Part shown: positions 24,783-33,448 of the stretch, piece after piece
How the letters are laid out: each line of letters starts with the position of its first letter
Numbering within the stretch: position 1 is the first letter of the stretch
DNA from: Pseudomonadota bacterium
Lineage (GTDB): Bacteria > Chloroflexota > UBA5177 > JAJPKF01
Length of the DNA: 64,000 bases
Assembly: GCA_021323865.1 (NCBI GenBank)
Contig: JAJPKF010000019.1
Location: forward strand, 194,747 to 258,746
Direction of reading: 5' to 3'
The notes under the pieces: model-generated
What the model was told of the DNA's origin: nothing
The model's database searches: none
What the model saw: the letters and a program-made list of their open reading frames with translations, nothing else
Position numbers and translations under genes: made by a program

Positions 24783-26153
24783 ATGAAGGAATCGCCCAGG
24801 AAGTATTGGGTGTGGACCGTCGGCTGCCAGATGAATAAGGTCGACAGCGACCGTGTCCGAGCCCTCCTGGAGATGCAGGGCTGCACGCCTGCCGAGACCG
24901 AGCAGGATGCCGACATCATCGTTCTCAACTCCTGCGCCGTGCGTGAGAGCGCCGAGCGTCGCGTGAGCGGTAAGCTGGGCAATATCGTTCAACTCAAGAA
25001 GGAGCGTCCCGACCTCATCGTGGGGCTAACGGGATGCTCGGTTGAGCCCAAGATCGAGATCACGCGCGAGCGCTTCCCCGGCGCCGATATCTACTTCGGG
25101 CCGACGCGCATCACCGAGTTCCTGTCACAGCTCTCGCGGTTCTGGCCCGATGTGAACGCGGAGGCCCTCGGGACTCAGGCCTGCTGGCAGGAGCAAACGA
25201 CGGTTACGCAGACCCGAGGTCCCACGGCCTACGTCCCCATCAGCAACGGGTGCGACAAGTTCTGCACGTACTGCATCGTGCCCTATCGGCGAGGACGCGA
25301 GCGAAGCAGGCCACTCCTCGAGATTGTCGATGAGGCGGGCAGCCTGGTCAAGCAGGGCGTCAAGGAGCTCACCCTACTTGGTCAGCGAGTCAATGCCTAT
25401 GGCAAGGACTTCAAGGATGGGACGGATCTCGGCGACGTCCTTGCAGCCGTGAACCAGATTCCCGCGCTCGAGCGGCTGAGATTCCTGACGTCGTATCCCA
25501 AAGACATGAGCGACAAGCTGATCGATGCCGTCGGGGCCCTGGAAAAGGTCTGCGAGCACATTCACTTGCCTGTGCAGGCCGGTGACGACAAGGTATTGGA
25601 AGCCATGCGGCGCGGGTATCGTCGGGACGACTACCTCCAGCTGGTGAAACGCATTCGGGAACGAGTGCCGGGCGTGGCCATCTCGACCGACATCATCGTC
25701 GGCTTTCCCGGGGAGTCTGAGGAACAATACTTGCGAACGCTCGATCTCCTGGAGGAGGTTCGGTTCTCGACGGTATATGTGGCCGCGTACTCGCCGCGGC
25801 CTGGCACACTCGCGGCTCGATGGGAGGATGACGTTCCGGCGGAAGTCAAACGCGAACGGCTCGACCGGCTGGATGCGCTGCAGCAGCGGATTTCACTCGA
25901 GCACCATCGCGCCCTCAAGGGGGCAACTGTCGAGGTTCTGGTGGAGAGCGATGAGTCGGAACGACGAGACATCCGGCAGTGGCGAGGCCGAACCCGCACC
26001 GCTCGCCTCGTCTACTTTCCCAAGGGCGATCAGAACTTGATCGGCAGGCTGGTGAACGTGCGGGTTGGACGGGTGAGCCCCTTCGCCATGCAGGGCGAAC
26101 AGGTTGGGCAGGAGGCATTTACACCAACATCAGGAATTGAGGTAGGGGCATGA
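24783..26153 (+). CDS. miaB: tRNA-2-methylthio-N6-dimethylallyladenosine synthase
   Basis: MiaB is a radical-SAM methylthiotransferase that adds a methylthio group to i6A37 of tRNAs reading UNN codons. The 456-residue product has the three N-terminal cluster Cys (TVGCQMNK, LNSCAVRE, LTGCSVEP), the radical-SAM CxxxCxxC in CDKFCTYC followed by IVPYRRGRERSR, and a C-terminal TRAM-like domain. The ATG at 24783 is chosen over an upstream in-frame ATG because GGAAAGGG precedes it and the family begins here; the longer frame would run through the tRNA-Asp gene. It overlaps the TPR gene by 4 nt. Confidence 0.95.
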   Translation: MKESPRKYWVWTVGCQMNKVDSDRVRALLEMQGCTPAETEQDADIIVLNSCAVRESAERRVSGKLGNIVQLKKERPDLIVGLTGCSVEPKIEITRERFPGADIYFGPTRITEFLSQLSRFWPDVNAEALGTQACWQEQTTVTQTRGPTAYVPISNGCDKFCTYCIVPYRRGRERSRPLLEIVDEAGSLVKQGVKELTLLGQRVNAYGKDFKDGTDLGDVLAAVNQIPALERLRFLTSYPKDMSDKLIDAVGALEKVCEHIHLPVQAGDDKVLEAMRRGYRRDDYLQLVKRIRERVPGVAISTDIIVGFPGESEEQYLRTLDLLEEVRFSTVYVAAYSPRPGTLAARWEDDVPAEVKRERLDRLDALQQRISLEHHRALKGATVEVLVESDESERRDIRQWRGRTRTARLVYFPKGDQNLIGRLVNVRVGRVSPFAMQGEQVGQEAFTPTSGIEVGA

Positions 26154-27010
26154 CCCAGGAAATCCCGGTTGAGGAAGCCCAGCAGATAGAGCTGACCATC
26201 GAACAGAAGCGGATCCGCCGACGATCCCTGGCTCAGGCGGCCATATCACTGGCCACGCAGGGTCGTTGGGACGAGTCCTTGACCGTCAATCAGGAAATCC
26301 TGGAGATGTTTCCGGACGATCCAGAGGCATACAACCGGCTGGGGAATGCTTATAGTCAGCTCAACCGGATCGACGACTCGATTCAGGCGTACGAGCGCGC
26401 CCTCCAGTCCCAGCCCACCAACGTCATCGCGCAGCGGAATTTGACCCGGTTGCGGCGCATCGCCGAAGCGGGCGAGGTGGCGGCCAAGCCGTCTCAGAAG
26501 CTGCAGTCGTCCTTCTTTATTGAGGAAGTGGGAAAGACCGGAATCACCAACGTGACGGACCTTGCACCGCCGGAGACGGTACTGCGGGTCACCGCAGGCG
26601 ATGAGGTCGGCGTGGCCGAGGAATCGGGCTCACTGGTGGTAAAGATGCTCGACGATACCTACCTCGGCAAGGTTGAGTCGGCGCTGGCGGATCGCCTCAC
26701 GCGATTAATGCAAGGAGGCAACAAGTATCAGGCCGGAGTGGTTATGGCAGAAGGCAACCGCCTCAGGATCCTGATTCGCGAGGTGCACCAGTCACCAGAG
26801 CAAGAAGGACGGATTTCGTTCCCACCGAGAACGGTGCCTGAGGTACGGGCGTACACGCGGGAGACGCTCATCCGCCGAGCCGAAGAAGATGAGGATCTAG
26901 AGGCTGAATCTTCGGATGTCGAACCCGAGGATGTCGACGAGGACGACGAGAACCCAGCCGACTTCGGCTTTAGTGAGACCTCGTTGTCCGGGGAGTCGGA
27001 GTCGACGTAG
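26150..27010 (+). CDS. TPR protein with acidic C-terminal tail
   Basis: A 286-residue protein, translationally coupled to miaB by an ATGA overlap. Residues about 25-110 contain two or three TPR-like helical pairs (AAISLATQGRWDESLTVNQE, AYNRLGNAYSQLNRIDDSIQ). A central beta-rich part (about 120-230) has no family I can name. The last 45 residues are strongly acidic (EEDEDLEAESS, then EDVDEDDE). It is cytoplasmic, with no signal or helix. The acidic tail and TPRs suggest a scaffold or nucleic-acid/ribosome-associated adaptor; that is inference only. Confidence 0.65.
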   Translation: MTQEIPVEEAQQIELTIEQKRIRRRSLAQAAISLATQGRWDESLTVNQEILEMFPDDPEAYNRLGNAYSQLNRIDDSIQAYERALQSQPTNVIAQRNLTRLRRIAEAGEVAAKPSQKLQSSFFIEEVGKTGITNVTDLAPPETVLRVTAGDEVGVAEESGSLVVKMLDDTYLGKVESALADRLTRLMQGGNKYQAGVVMAEGNRLRILIREVHQSPEQEGRISFPPRTVPEVRAYTRETLIRRAEEDEDLEAESSDVEPEDVDEDDENPADFGFSETSLSGESEST

Positions 27011-27028
27011 CAGCTCTTTCCGAGCTGC
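27010..27028. terminator. Stem-loop after the miaB-TPR operon
   Basis: Perfect 7-bp repeat GCAGCTC/GAGCTGC around TTTCC starts at the last base of the TPR-gene stop codon. There is no T-tract, so it is more likely an mRNA 3'-end stabiliser or a Rho-associated site than an intrinsic terminator. Confidence 0.4.
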
Positions 27029-27211
27029 CGAGCGGTCGGAATGACGCTCTCGGTCGCTCTCATCCCGGCGACAGCTATCGCTTCCGCAAAGCCCTCGTCA
27101 ACCGCGATCTGCTTCCGACCCGACCTCCATCGCTGCCTCTCATCGCACTCAATCGATTGTGAGGCAGCGTACCGGCCTTGGATAGGAAAGGGGCGCGAGG
27201 CAATCTAGGGC
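27029..27211. other. Intergenic region with one long inverted repeat
   Basis: No supported gene on either strand between the TPR gene and the promoter of the zinc-ribbon gene. It contains an inverted repeat GCTGCCTC (about 27132-27139) / GAGGCAGC (about 27161-27168) whose loop holds the 10-bp palindrome CAATCGATTG. That is a possible cruciform or transcript hairpin of unknown purpose. Confidence 0.4.
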
Positions 27212-27240
27212 TTGCCAAACCGCCGATTCTCCTGTATAAT
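27212..27240 (+). promoter_or_regulatory. Near-consensus sigma-70-type promoter
   Basis: TTGCCA (27212-27217), exactly 17 nt, then a perfect TATAAT (27235-27240). The predicted transcript would start near 27247, giving a leader of roughly 95 nt before the zinc-ribbon gene at 27341. This is among the best-matching promoters in the window. Confidence 0.8.
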
Positions 27241-27340
27241 CCCTAATTGACTCGGCTCTTTGTTCCGCAGGTGCGCATTTTCGTCTCTTGTAGGTCAAGC
27301 TCAGCCGGCTCAAATGATTGCAGAGGGGATCCTGGAGGAG

Positions 27341-27646
27341 ATGTCGGTAAGCTTTGTCGATCGAACCTTGAACTGCAGGGACTGTGGAGAGGAGTTCCTT
27401 TTCACGGCCGGCGAGCAGGAGTTTTATCAGGCCAAGGGCCTGCAGCACGAGCCGGGGCGGTGCCCAACCTGCCGGTCTGCGTATAAGCAGGCGCGCGGGA
27501 TTGTCGATGACCGTCCGCAGCGTGAGTACTTTGTCACCACCTGCGCGGAGTGCGGTCAGGAGGCGCGGGTGCCGTTTGTTCCTCGGAACGACCGGCCGGT
27601 CTATTGCAGTCCTTGTTTCGATCAAATCCGGCAGGCCAGCGTCTAG
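27341..27646 (+). CDS. Small double zinc-ribbon protein
   Basis: A 101-residue protein with two Cys4-type zinc ribbons. The first uses CRDCGEEF and CPTCRSAY, separated by FTAGEQEFYQAKGL; the second uses CAECGQEA and YCSPCFDQ. Proteins with this FTAGEQEFY signature are common in Chloroflexota and related phyla, but their role is undefined. The ATG at 27341 is chosen because the conserved product begins SFVDRTLNCRDCG; GGAGG is only 2 nt upstream, so an alternative start at ATG 27314 remains possible. It has a strong upstream promoter and precedes rpsO-pnp. Confidence 0.8.
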   Translation: MSVSFVDRTLNCRDCGEEFLFTAGEQEFYQAKGLQHEPGRCPTCRSAYKQARGIVDDRPQREYFVTTCAECGQEARVPFVPRNDRPVYCSPCFDQIRQASV

Positions 27647-27687
27647 CTCAAGATCCAACTCCTACGCCGAAGTCGTCGGGTTCTCTC

Positions 27688-27716
27688 TTCAGTTTTTGGG
27701 CTGAGCGTGATAGAAT
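27688..27716 (+). promoter_or_regulatory. Weak candidate promoter for rpsO
   Basis: TAGAAT (27711-27716) is a plausible -10 with a poor -35 (TTCAGT, 27688-27693) at 17 nt. It would place the hairpin at 27727-27746 at the start of the rpsO leader. Confidence 0.35.
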
Positions 27717-27726
27717 CCAGCGTTGA

Positions 27727-27746
27727 GCGCCGCCCAACGGCGGCGC
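27727..27746 (+). promoter_or_regulatory. rpsO leader hairpin
   Basis: Perfect 8-bp stem GCGCCGCC/GGCGGCGC closed by a CAAC tetraloop and followed by TTGTGTGTGTC, 41 nt before the rpsO start. S15 controls its own mRNA in other bacteria through leader structure, so an autoregulatory site is plausible. A leaky terminator of the upstream gene is the alternative. Confidence 0.45.
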
Positions 27747-27787
27747 TTGTGTGTGTCTGAAAGAGACGAATCCAGAAGGACGGTTGT

Positions 27788-28054
27788 TTGGCTACTGCCG
27801 AAGAGAAGGCTCAGACCGTTGCCCAGTTTGCCACGCATGCGAATGATGTGGGCTCCGCTCCCGTGCAGATTGCTCTCCTGACCCGCCGAATAGCCGAGCT
27901 GACCGAGCACCTGCGCGAGCATAAGCACGACTTTCATTCCCGTCGAGGCCTTCTCATGCTCGTGGGCAGGCGGCGAAGGCTGCAGCGCTACCTCGCACGC
28001 AAGGATCCCGAGGGCTACCGCCGCACCTTGGCTGAGCTGGGCCTCCGCAAGTAA
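27788..28054 (+). CDS. rpsO: 30S ribosomal protein S15
   Basis: An 88-residue S15 that binds the central domain of 16S rRNA early in small-subunit assembly. Conserved segments include [41 protein letters not shown] and [20 protein letters not shown]. The start is TTG at 27788, with AGAAGGA 7 nt upstream. The order rpsO-pnp is the classical one, linking ribosome and RNA-decay functions. Confidence 0.96.
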   Translation: MATAEEKAQTVAQFATHANDVGSAPVQIALLTRRIAELTEHLREHKHDFHSRRGLLMLVGRRRRLQRYLARKDPEGYRRTLAELGLRK

Positions 28055-28204
28055 GCCCGCACCGCGCAAGTCTTCGTCCCAGGCTGAACGCCTTCCCAGT
28101 CGTGCTGTGGGCATCGACGCGTTTAACTGCCTCCCTGACCCGTACTTGCCGAGGCGCGCCTGCCCCGTTCCGCGATCTGTCCCGCGGGGGCTCTTGGTCC
28201 GATA

Positions 28205-30517
28205 ATGGACACGAGTAAAACAAGATTGGAAAAGAACAACGTGAAGATACATCAGGAGGAGGCAGAGATCGGCGGTCGATCTCTGACCTTCGAAACTGGG
28301 CGGCTGGCCCAACAGGCAGGTGGCGCGGTTACCGCCACGTATGGGGAGACGGTGGTACTGGCCACGGCAACGGCGTCCAACTCCCCTCGCCAGGGGGTCG
28401 ATTTCTTCCCCCTCACCGTTGATTACGAAGAGAAGCTCTATGCCGCCGGCAAGATTCCCGGCGGGTTCATCAAACGGGAGGGTCGGCCCAGCACGGAGGC
28501 AATCCTGGTTTCCCGGCTGACGGATCGCCCCCTCCGGCCGCTCTTCCCCAAGGGCTTCCGGAATGACGTGCAAATTGTGGTCACTCCGCTCTCCGTCGAT
28601 CACGAGAACTCTCCGGATGTCGTGGCCATCACGGCCGCGTCCGCCGCTCTCATGGTTTCTGACGTTCCCTTCAATGGTCCGGTCGGCGCTGCCCGAGTGG
28701 GGTATATCGACGGAAGGCTGATCGTCAACCCAACCATCTCGGATCTGGCACGGAGCGAGCTGGACCTGGTCATGGCGGCGACCCGACAGGCCGTGGTGAT
28801 GGTGGAGGCCGAGGCTCTCGGCGTTTCGGAGGACCTCATCCTCGAGGCCCTGCGAGTCGGCCACGATGCGATCATTCCACTGCTTGATCTCCAGGAGCGT
28901 CTACGGGATTCGGCCGGAAAGACCAAGCGGGAGTTTCCCCTGAGCGTCATCGATCCTGCGCTTGCGCAGCAGGTCTCAGATCGAATCGGCGGTCGGCTGC
29001 GTGACGTGCTCATTCAGCCGAACAAGCAGCAGAGAGAGGAGTCGGTTGGTGGCCTTCGCGCTGAGCTGCTCCAGCAGCTGGCCGGCGAGGAGCGAAGCGA
29101 GGCAGAGGTCGGCGCGGCCTTTGATGCTCTGCTCAAGTCGACCACCCGGTCGATGATCCTGTACGAAGGCATCCGTCCAGATGGTCGGAGCCTTCGAGAG
29201 ATTCGACCGATCTCGGTCGACGCCGGTATCCTTCCTCGCACCCACGGCAGTGGTCTCTTCGCGCGCGGCCAGACGCAGGTGTTGACAGTCTGTACGCTCG
29301 GGTCGACCTCCGATGAGCAGACCATCGATGGCCTCGGGCCGGAGGAATCCAAGCGCTACATGCACCATTACAACTTCCCGCCGTTCAGCACTGGCGAGAC
29401 GCGGCCGATGCGCGGACCCGGACGGCGCGAGATCGGACACGGGATGCTGGTTGAGCGGGCCCTCGCCGGCATGATCCCGAGCCGCGACAAGTTCCCCTAC
29501 ACCATCAGGGTGGTCTCCGAGGTCCTCTCATCGAATGGATCGACTTCCATGGCCAGCGTGTGCGGCAGCACGCTGGCACTCCTCGACGCGGGCGTCCCCC
29601 TCACCGCTCCGGTTGCTGGGATCGCGATGGGCTTGGTGACGGACGACGCGGGAAAGCACGCGGTCCTGACGGATATCCAAGGTATGGAAGACGCTCTTGG
29701 AGACATGGACTTCAAGGTGGCGGGAACAAGGACGGGCGTGACCGCCATTCAGATGGACATCAAGGCCACCGGCCTCACGCGAGAAGTCATGGCCGAGGCT
29801 CTGAAGCAAGCCAATGACGCGCGTCAGTACATCCTTAACCGCATTCTTGAGGTCATGCCCGAGCCGCGGAGTGAGATGTCGCAGTATGCCCCTCGCATCA
29901 CGCGCATCCAGATCAACCCCGACAAGATCGGCACGGTCATTGGCCCCGGCGGCAAGCAGATCAAGAAGATCATCGAAGAGACGAAGGTTTCCATCGATAT
30001 CGAGGATGACGGCTCCGTCCTAATCGCCAGCTCCGATGCCGCCGCCACCCAACAGGCCATCGACATCATTCGAGGTCTGACCGCCGAGGTGGAGGTTGGG
30101 AAGAACTACAAGGGAACGGTCCGCCGCCTGATGGACTTCGGCGCCTTTGTCGAGGTTCTGCCCGGTAAAGAGGGGCTGGTCCACATTTCTCAGCTCGCCA
30201 CGCATCGTGTGGAACGAGTGTCGGATGTGGTCAACGTCGGGGATCCACTCGAGGTCAAGGTGACGGGGATCGACTCCCTCGGCAGGATCAATCTCTCTCA
30301 CCGGGCGATCATCGATCCGGATTGGGAGGGCGATAACGGTGACGCTGGGGGCTCACGGGGGCCGCGACGTCCTGACCGCGAGCGCTCGGGTGGCTTTCGC
30401 GACCGTGATCGTGAGCGACGCGGATCGCGGCCTTTTGCCGGCGGAGAGCGCAGTCATCGTCCCGGCGGGGGCTTCAGACCGAATCGACCGCCCCGGGACG
30501 GACAGCCGACGGACTAG
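28205..30517 (+). CDS. pnp: Polyribonucleotide nucleotidyltransferase (PNPase)
   Basis: A phosphorolytic 3'-5' exoribonuclease of mRNA decay. About 770 residues: two RNase PH domains (first VDFFPLTVDYEEKLYAAG and GRPSTEAILVSRL; second FPYTIRVVSEVLSSNGSTSM), a KH domain with IGPGGKQIKKI (about 575-585), an S1 domain (GTVRRLMDFGAFVEVLPGKE) and an Arg/Gly-rich tail of about 55 residues. Start uncertain: ATG 28205 gives an extra 12 residues, while GTG 28241 has GGAAAAG nearby and matches where homologues begin. It ends 4 nt before the next gene. Confidence 0.96.
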   Translation: MDTSKTRLEKNNVKIHQEEAEIGGRSLTFETGRLAQQAGGAVTATYGETVVLATATASNSPRQGVDFFPLTVDYEEKLYAAGKIPGGFIKREGRPSTEAILVSRLTDRPLRPLFPKGFRNDVQIVVTPLSVDHENSPDVVAITAASAALMVSDVPFNGPVGAARVGYIDGRLIVNPTISDLARSELDLVMAATRQAVVMVEAEALGVSEDLILEALRVGHDAIIPLLDLQERLRDSAGKTKREFPLSVIDPALAQQVSDRIGGRLRDVLIQPNKQQREESVGGLRAELLQQLAGEERSEAEVGAAFDALLKSTTRSMILYEGIRPDGRSLREIRPISVDAGILPRTHGSGLFARGQTQVLTVCTLGSTSDEQTIDGLGPEESKRYMHHYNFPPFSTGETRPMRGPGRREIGHGMLVERALAGMIPSRDKFPYTIRVVSEVLSSNGSTSMASVCGSTLALLDAGVPLTAPVAGIAMGLVTDDAGKHAVLTDIQGMEDALGDMDFKVAGTRTGVTAIQMDIKATGLTREVMAEALKQANDARQYILNRILEVMPEPRSEMSQYAPRITRIQINPDKIGTVIGPGGKQIKKIIEETKVSIDIEDDGSVLIASSDAAATQQAIDIIRGLTAEVEVGKNYKGTVRRLMDFGAFVEVLPGKEGLVHISQLATHRVERVSDVVNVGDPLEVKVTGIDSLGRINLSHRAIIDPDWEGDNGDAGGSRGPRRPDRERSGGFRDRDRERRGSRPFAGGERSHRPGGGFRPNRPPRDGQPTD

Positions 30518-30521
30518 CCGG

Positions 30522-31211
30522 ATGCTCGACTCGGCTCAACCCGACGGAGCGGTTGGGCCGGTCGACCTCTCCAACATCGACTTTGATGGGTTGGATGGAC
30601 GCATCTCCGGTTGCCGGCTTTGTCAGCTTGCTACCACCCGCACTCGAGCGGTGCCCGGGAGTGGAAGCCGCACGGCCGAGGTGATGTTCATTGGGGAGGG
30701 TCCGGGCTTTCACGAAGATCAGCAAGGCAAGCCCTTCGTGGGCCGCGCCGGTCAGTTTCTCGATCAGCTCATTGGCCTCATCGGTCTCAATCGCGGGGAC
30801 GTGTACATCACCAACGTCGTGAAGTGCCGCCCGCCGAATAATCGGGATCCACTGCCTCACGAGCTTGCCGTTTGCCGCCCGTATTTGGACCGACAGATCG
30901 AGCTGATTGATCCCCGAGTGATCGTGACGCTTGGGCGATATTCACTAGGAACTTTCTTCCCGGGTGATGTCATTTCCCGAGTCCATGGCACCATTCGGAG
31001 CAAGGACGGCCGTCACTTCTGTGCCATGTTTCATCCTGCTGCCGCTCTTCATCAAGAGCGCTACCGGCAGTTGATCATCGACGACATGAAGCGACTCGGA
31101 GAGTGGCTCGATGTCCGGGCCCAGGAACAGGCCAAGCTGGCCCTCGAGGTGCTCGTCGACCCCTCGACGCCTGATCGGCCCCACCAATCCGAACAGCTGG
31201 CGCTCTTCTGA
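30522..31211 (+). CDS. Family 4 uracil-DNA glycosylase
   Basis: Removes uracil from DNA to start base-excision repair. The 229-residue product carries the [4Fe-4S] ligands of family 4: CRLC near residue 30, then KCRPPNNRDP and C14-15 residues later in ELAVC. The active-site motif GEGPGFHEDQQGKPFVGRAG and the C-terminal MFHPAAALH are present. ATG 30522 is chosen because it follows the pnp stop by 4 nt; an open frame extending upstream merely reads the Arg/Gly tail of pnp in another frame. Confidence 0.93.
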   Translation: MLDSAQPDGAVGPVDLSNIDFDGLDGRISGCRLCQLATTRTRAVPGSGSRTAEVMFIGEGPGFHEDQQGKPFVGRAGQFLDQLIGLIGLNRGDVYITNVVKCRPPNNRDPLPHELAVCRPYLDRQIELIDPRVIVTLGRYSLGTFFPGDVISRVHGTIRSKDGRHFCAMFHPAAALHQERYRQLIIDDMKRLGEWLDVRAQEQAKLALEVLVDPSTPDRPHQSEQLALF

Positions 31212-31276
31212 GGCCGTCCCTTAACATAACTCAAGAGGAGCGGTCGAGGAGACCAAGTCCATGGTGGTGACCACAC

Positions 31277-33448
31277 GTGGCTAGAGCTCGGACGGGAGCA
31301 GGAACCGTCAGCCGGAAGAGCAGCAAGAGCCGCCGAAAAACCCGGAGTCGAACCGGAAGCTTCAGCACACGGCTAATCCTGGCCGCCATTCGGTTCAGCC
31401 GTCCGCAGACCCCGATGCAGGCGCTGGTTCTGATTTTCAGCACGCTGGGTTTGGTGTCCATTGTGACCGGGGTTTATGCGGGCGCTGTTGGCCGGTCGAC
31501 GATCCCACTCTACTGGGGCGTCGGACTCTTCGCAGCAGCTCTCATGGCCCGCACCACCTCACTGTGGACTCGCCTGACGGGCGCCATGACGATCAATCGG
31601 GCACGGATCGGCTTCGGCATGGGCATGATTTTGATCGCGCTCCTGCTGATCACAAGTGATCTGGCCGCCCACGCCCTCGGGTCAAAGACCATTCCGCTTC
31701 TGGGCCCACTCTCGACGCCCTGGCTTGCGTATCCGCTGATGGGCATCGTTCTCGTGTCGGGGGTTTGTGCGCTCTTGTCGGGTACGGTGGTCGCTCAGTG
31801 GGTGGGCGTTCCGGTTGCCCTTGCCATGCAAGTGCGCGCTCCCCGCGTATCGAAGGTGACGCGCCAGACGCGCATCGATCGTATGGGCGGCTCGATTCTG
31901 GATGTGGCGGAGACCGAGTTGCCCGACCTGCGTTCGACGCCAGTGATGCAGCCGGAGGAGCCGAGTACCGCTCCCGTGGTGTCGCCCGTCCGAGACGGAG
32001 GGGGTGTGCGCCGACAGCACCGGGTGGGACAGCAGAGTCTGATCATGCTGCCCCCGATCGACATCTTCAACAAGCCGGGCAAGGCACTCGCCGCACCCAT
32101 CGACCTCGATGCCAAGGGTAGGACGATCGAACAAAAGCTGGCCGAGTTCGGCGTGGGCGCTCGAGTCGTGGATTTTCATCGAGGTCCAACCGTAACGTTG
32201 TTCGACGTCGAGCCGGACCCCGGGGTCAAGGTGAAGCGAATCACGGAGCTACAAAACGACCTCGCCCTGGCCTTGGCGGCGCCGACCGTGAGGATTCAGG
32301 CTCCGGTGCCGGGCCGGCCCGTCGTCGGCATTGAGATCCCGAATACCATCTCGACCACGGTGACCGTTCGGGAGCTGCTCGAGAGCGAGGCCTACCACCG
32401 GATCGATAGTCCGCTACGCGTTGCGGTGGGCAAGGGTGTCGGAGGCGAGTGCGTTTGTATCGATCTCGCCACCCTCCCACATCTCCTCATCGCGGGCGCA
32501 ACCGGATCAGGTAAGAGTGTCGCGCTCAACGTCATCATCAGCAGCCTTCTCTATCAGAACTGTCCTGAGGACGTGCGGCTCCTGATGATCGATCCGAAGA
32601 TGGTCGAGCTGACCATCTACAACGGTGTGCCGCATCTGTACAGTCCCGTCGTTACGGAGATGGACAAGGTTCTCGGCGTGCTCCGATGGACGCTGCGGGA
32701 GATGGAGCGGAGGTTCGCCTTGTTCCGCGATAGCTCAGTGCGGAATTTGGCCCGCTACAACCAGATACTTGCCAACCGAGGGCAAAAGCCGCTGCCCTAC
32801 ATCGTCCTCATCGTCGACGAGCTTGCCGATCTGATGATGGTCGCACCGGATGAGGTGGAAGATTGCATCTGCCGGCTCGCACAGCTTGCACGCGCCACCG
32901 GTATTCATCTCGTCATCGCGACGCAGCGGCCGTCCGTGGACGTGGTCACAGGGCTCATCAAGGCGAACTTTCCCGCCCGGATCGCATTTGCAATGAGCTC
33001 GCAGGTTGACTCTCGAACCATCCTTGACCAGGTTGGCGCGGAGAAGCTCTTGGGGCGCGGCGACATGCTCTACCAGAGCCCCACGGAGCCCAAGCCGGTC
33101 CGGCTCCAGGGAGCTTTGGTCAGTGATCAGGAGATCGAGCGGTTGGTGGAGTTCTGGCAGGCTGCTCCCCTCCAAATCGAGCAAGTCTCAGCCGGCGAGT
33201 TCGAGAAGCAGGCGGCCATGGAGCCGCCCCCGGATGCGCTCTTCGAGCAAGCCAAGGCGGTTGTCCATGAATACCGGCGCGCTTCGGTCTCCCTGCTGCA
33301 GCGGAGGCTGAGCATTGGGTACCAGCGAGCTGCCCGACTGATGGACATGCTGGAAGAACAGGGCGTGGTCAGGCCGGCCGAGGGCGGCAAGTTTCGCTCC
33401 GTGGCCGAGCCAGTGGAGCTCGACCAAGAACACGTCGAGATCCCATGA
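31277..33448 (+). CDS. ftsK: DNA translocase FtsK/SpoIIIE
   Basis: A membrane-anchored ATPase that pumps chromosomal DNA through the closing septum. The 723-residue product has four N-terminal transmembrane helices (about 35-185), a short linker, a motor with Walker A AGATGSGKSVALN (about 407-419) and Walker B YIVLIVDELADLM, and a C-terminal winged-helix gamma domain (about 655-710; LFEQAKAVVHEYRRASVSLL and GYQRAARLMDMLEEQG) that reads KOPS-like sequences. The short linker resembles SpoIIIE/Gram-positive forms. GTG start at 31277; overlaps hpf by 4 nt. Confidence 0.94.
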   Translation: MARARTGAGTVSRKSSKSRRKTRSRTGSFSTRLILAAIRFSRPQTPMQALVLIFSTLGLVSIVTGVYAGAVGRSTIPLYWGVGLFAAALMARTTSLWTRLTGAMTINRARIGFGMGMILIALLLITSDLAAHALGSKTIPLLGPLSTPWLAYPLMGIVLVSGVCALLSGTVVAQWVGVPVALAMQVRAPRVSKVTRQTRIDRMGGSILDVAETELPDLRSTPVMQPEEPSTAPVVSPVRDGGGVRRQHRVGQQSLIMLPPIDIFNKPGKALAAPIDLDAKGRTIEQKLAEFGVGARVVDFHRGPTVTLFDVEPDPGVKVKRITELQNDLALALAAPTVRIQAPVPGRPVVGIEIPNTISTTVTVRELLESEAYHRIDSPLRVAVGKGVGGECVCIDLATLPHLLIAGATGSGKSVALNVIISSLLYQNCPEDVRLLMIDPKMVELTIYNGVPHLYSPVVTEMDKVLGVLRWTLREMERRFALFRDSSVRNLARYNQILANRGQKPLPYIVLIVDELADLMMVAPDEVEDCICRLAQLARATGIHLVIATQRPSVDVVTGLIKANFPARIAFAMSSQVDSRTILDQVGAEKLLGRGDMLYQSPTEPKPVRLQGALVSDQEIERLVEFWQAAPLQIEQVSAGEFEKQAAMEPPPDALFEQAKAVVHEYRRASVSLLQRRLSIGYQRAARLMDMLEEQGVVRPAEGGKFRSVAEPVELDQEHVEIP

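Noticed and set aside
27689..28864. Long minus-strand open frame opposite rpsO and the start of pnp
   Set aside because: It lies antisense to two highly conserved genes, has no ribosome site or recognisable domain, and fits GC-rich shadow coding.
30339..30521. Longer N-terminus for the uracil-DNA glycosylase
   Set aside because: This stretch reads the Arg/Gly-rich tail of pnp in another frame; family similarity starts after ATG 30522.
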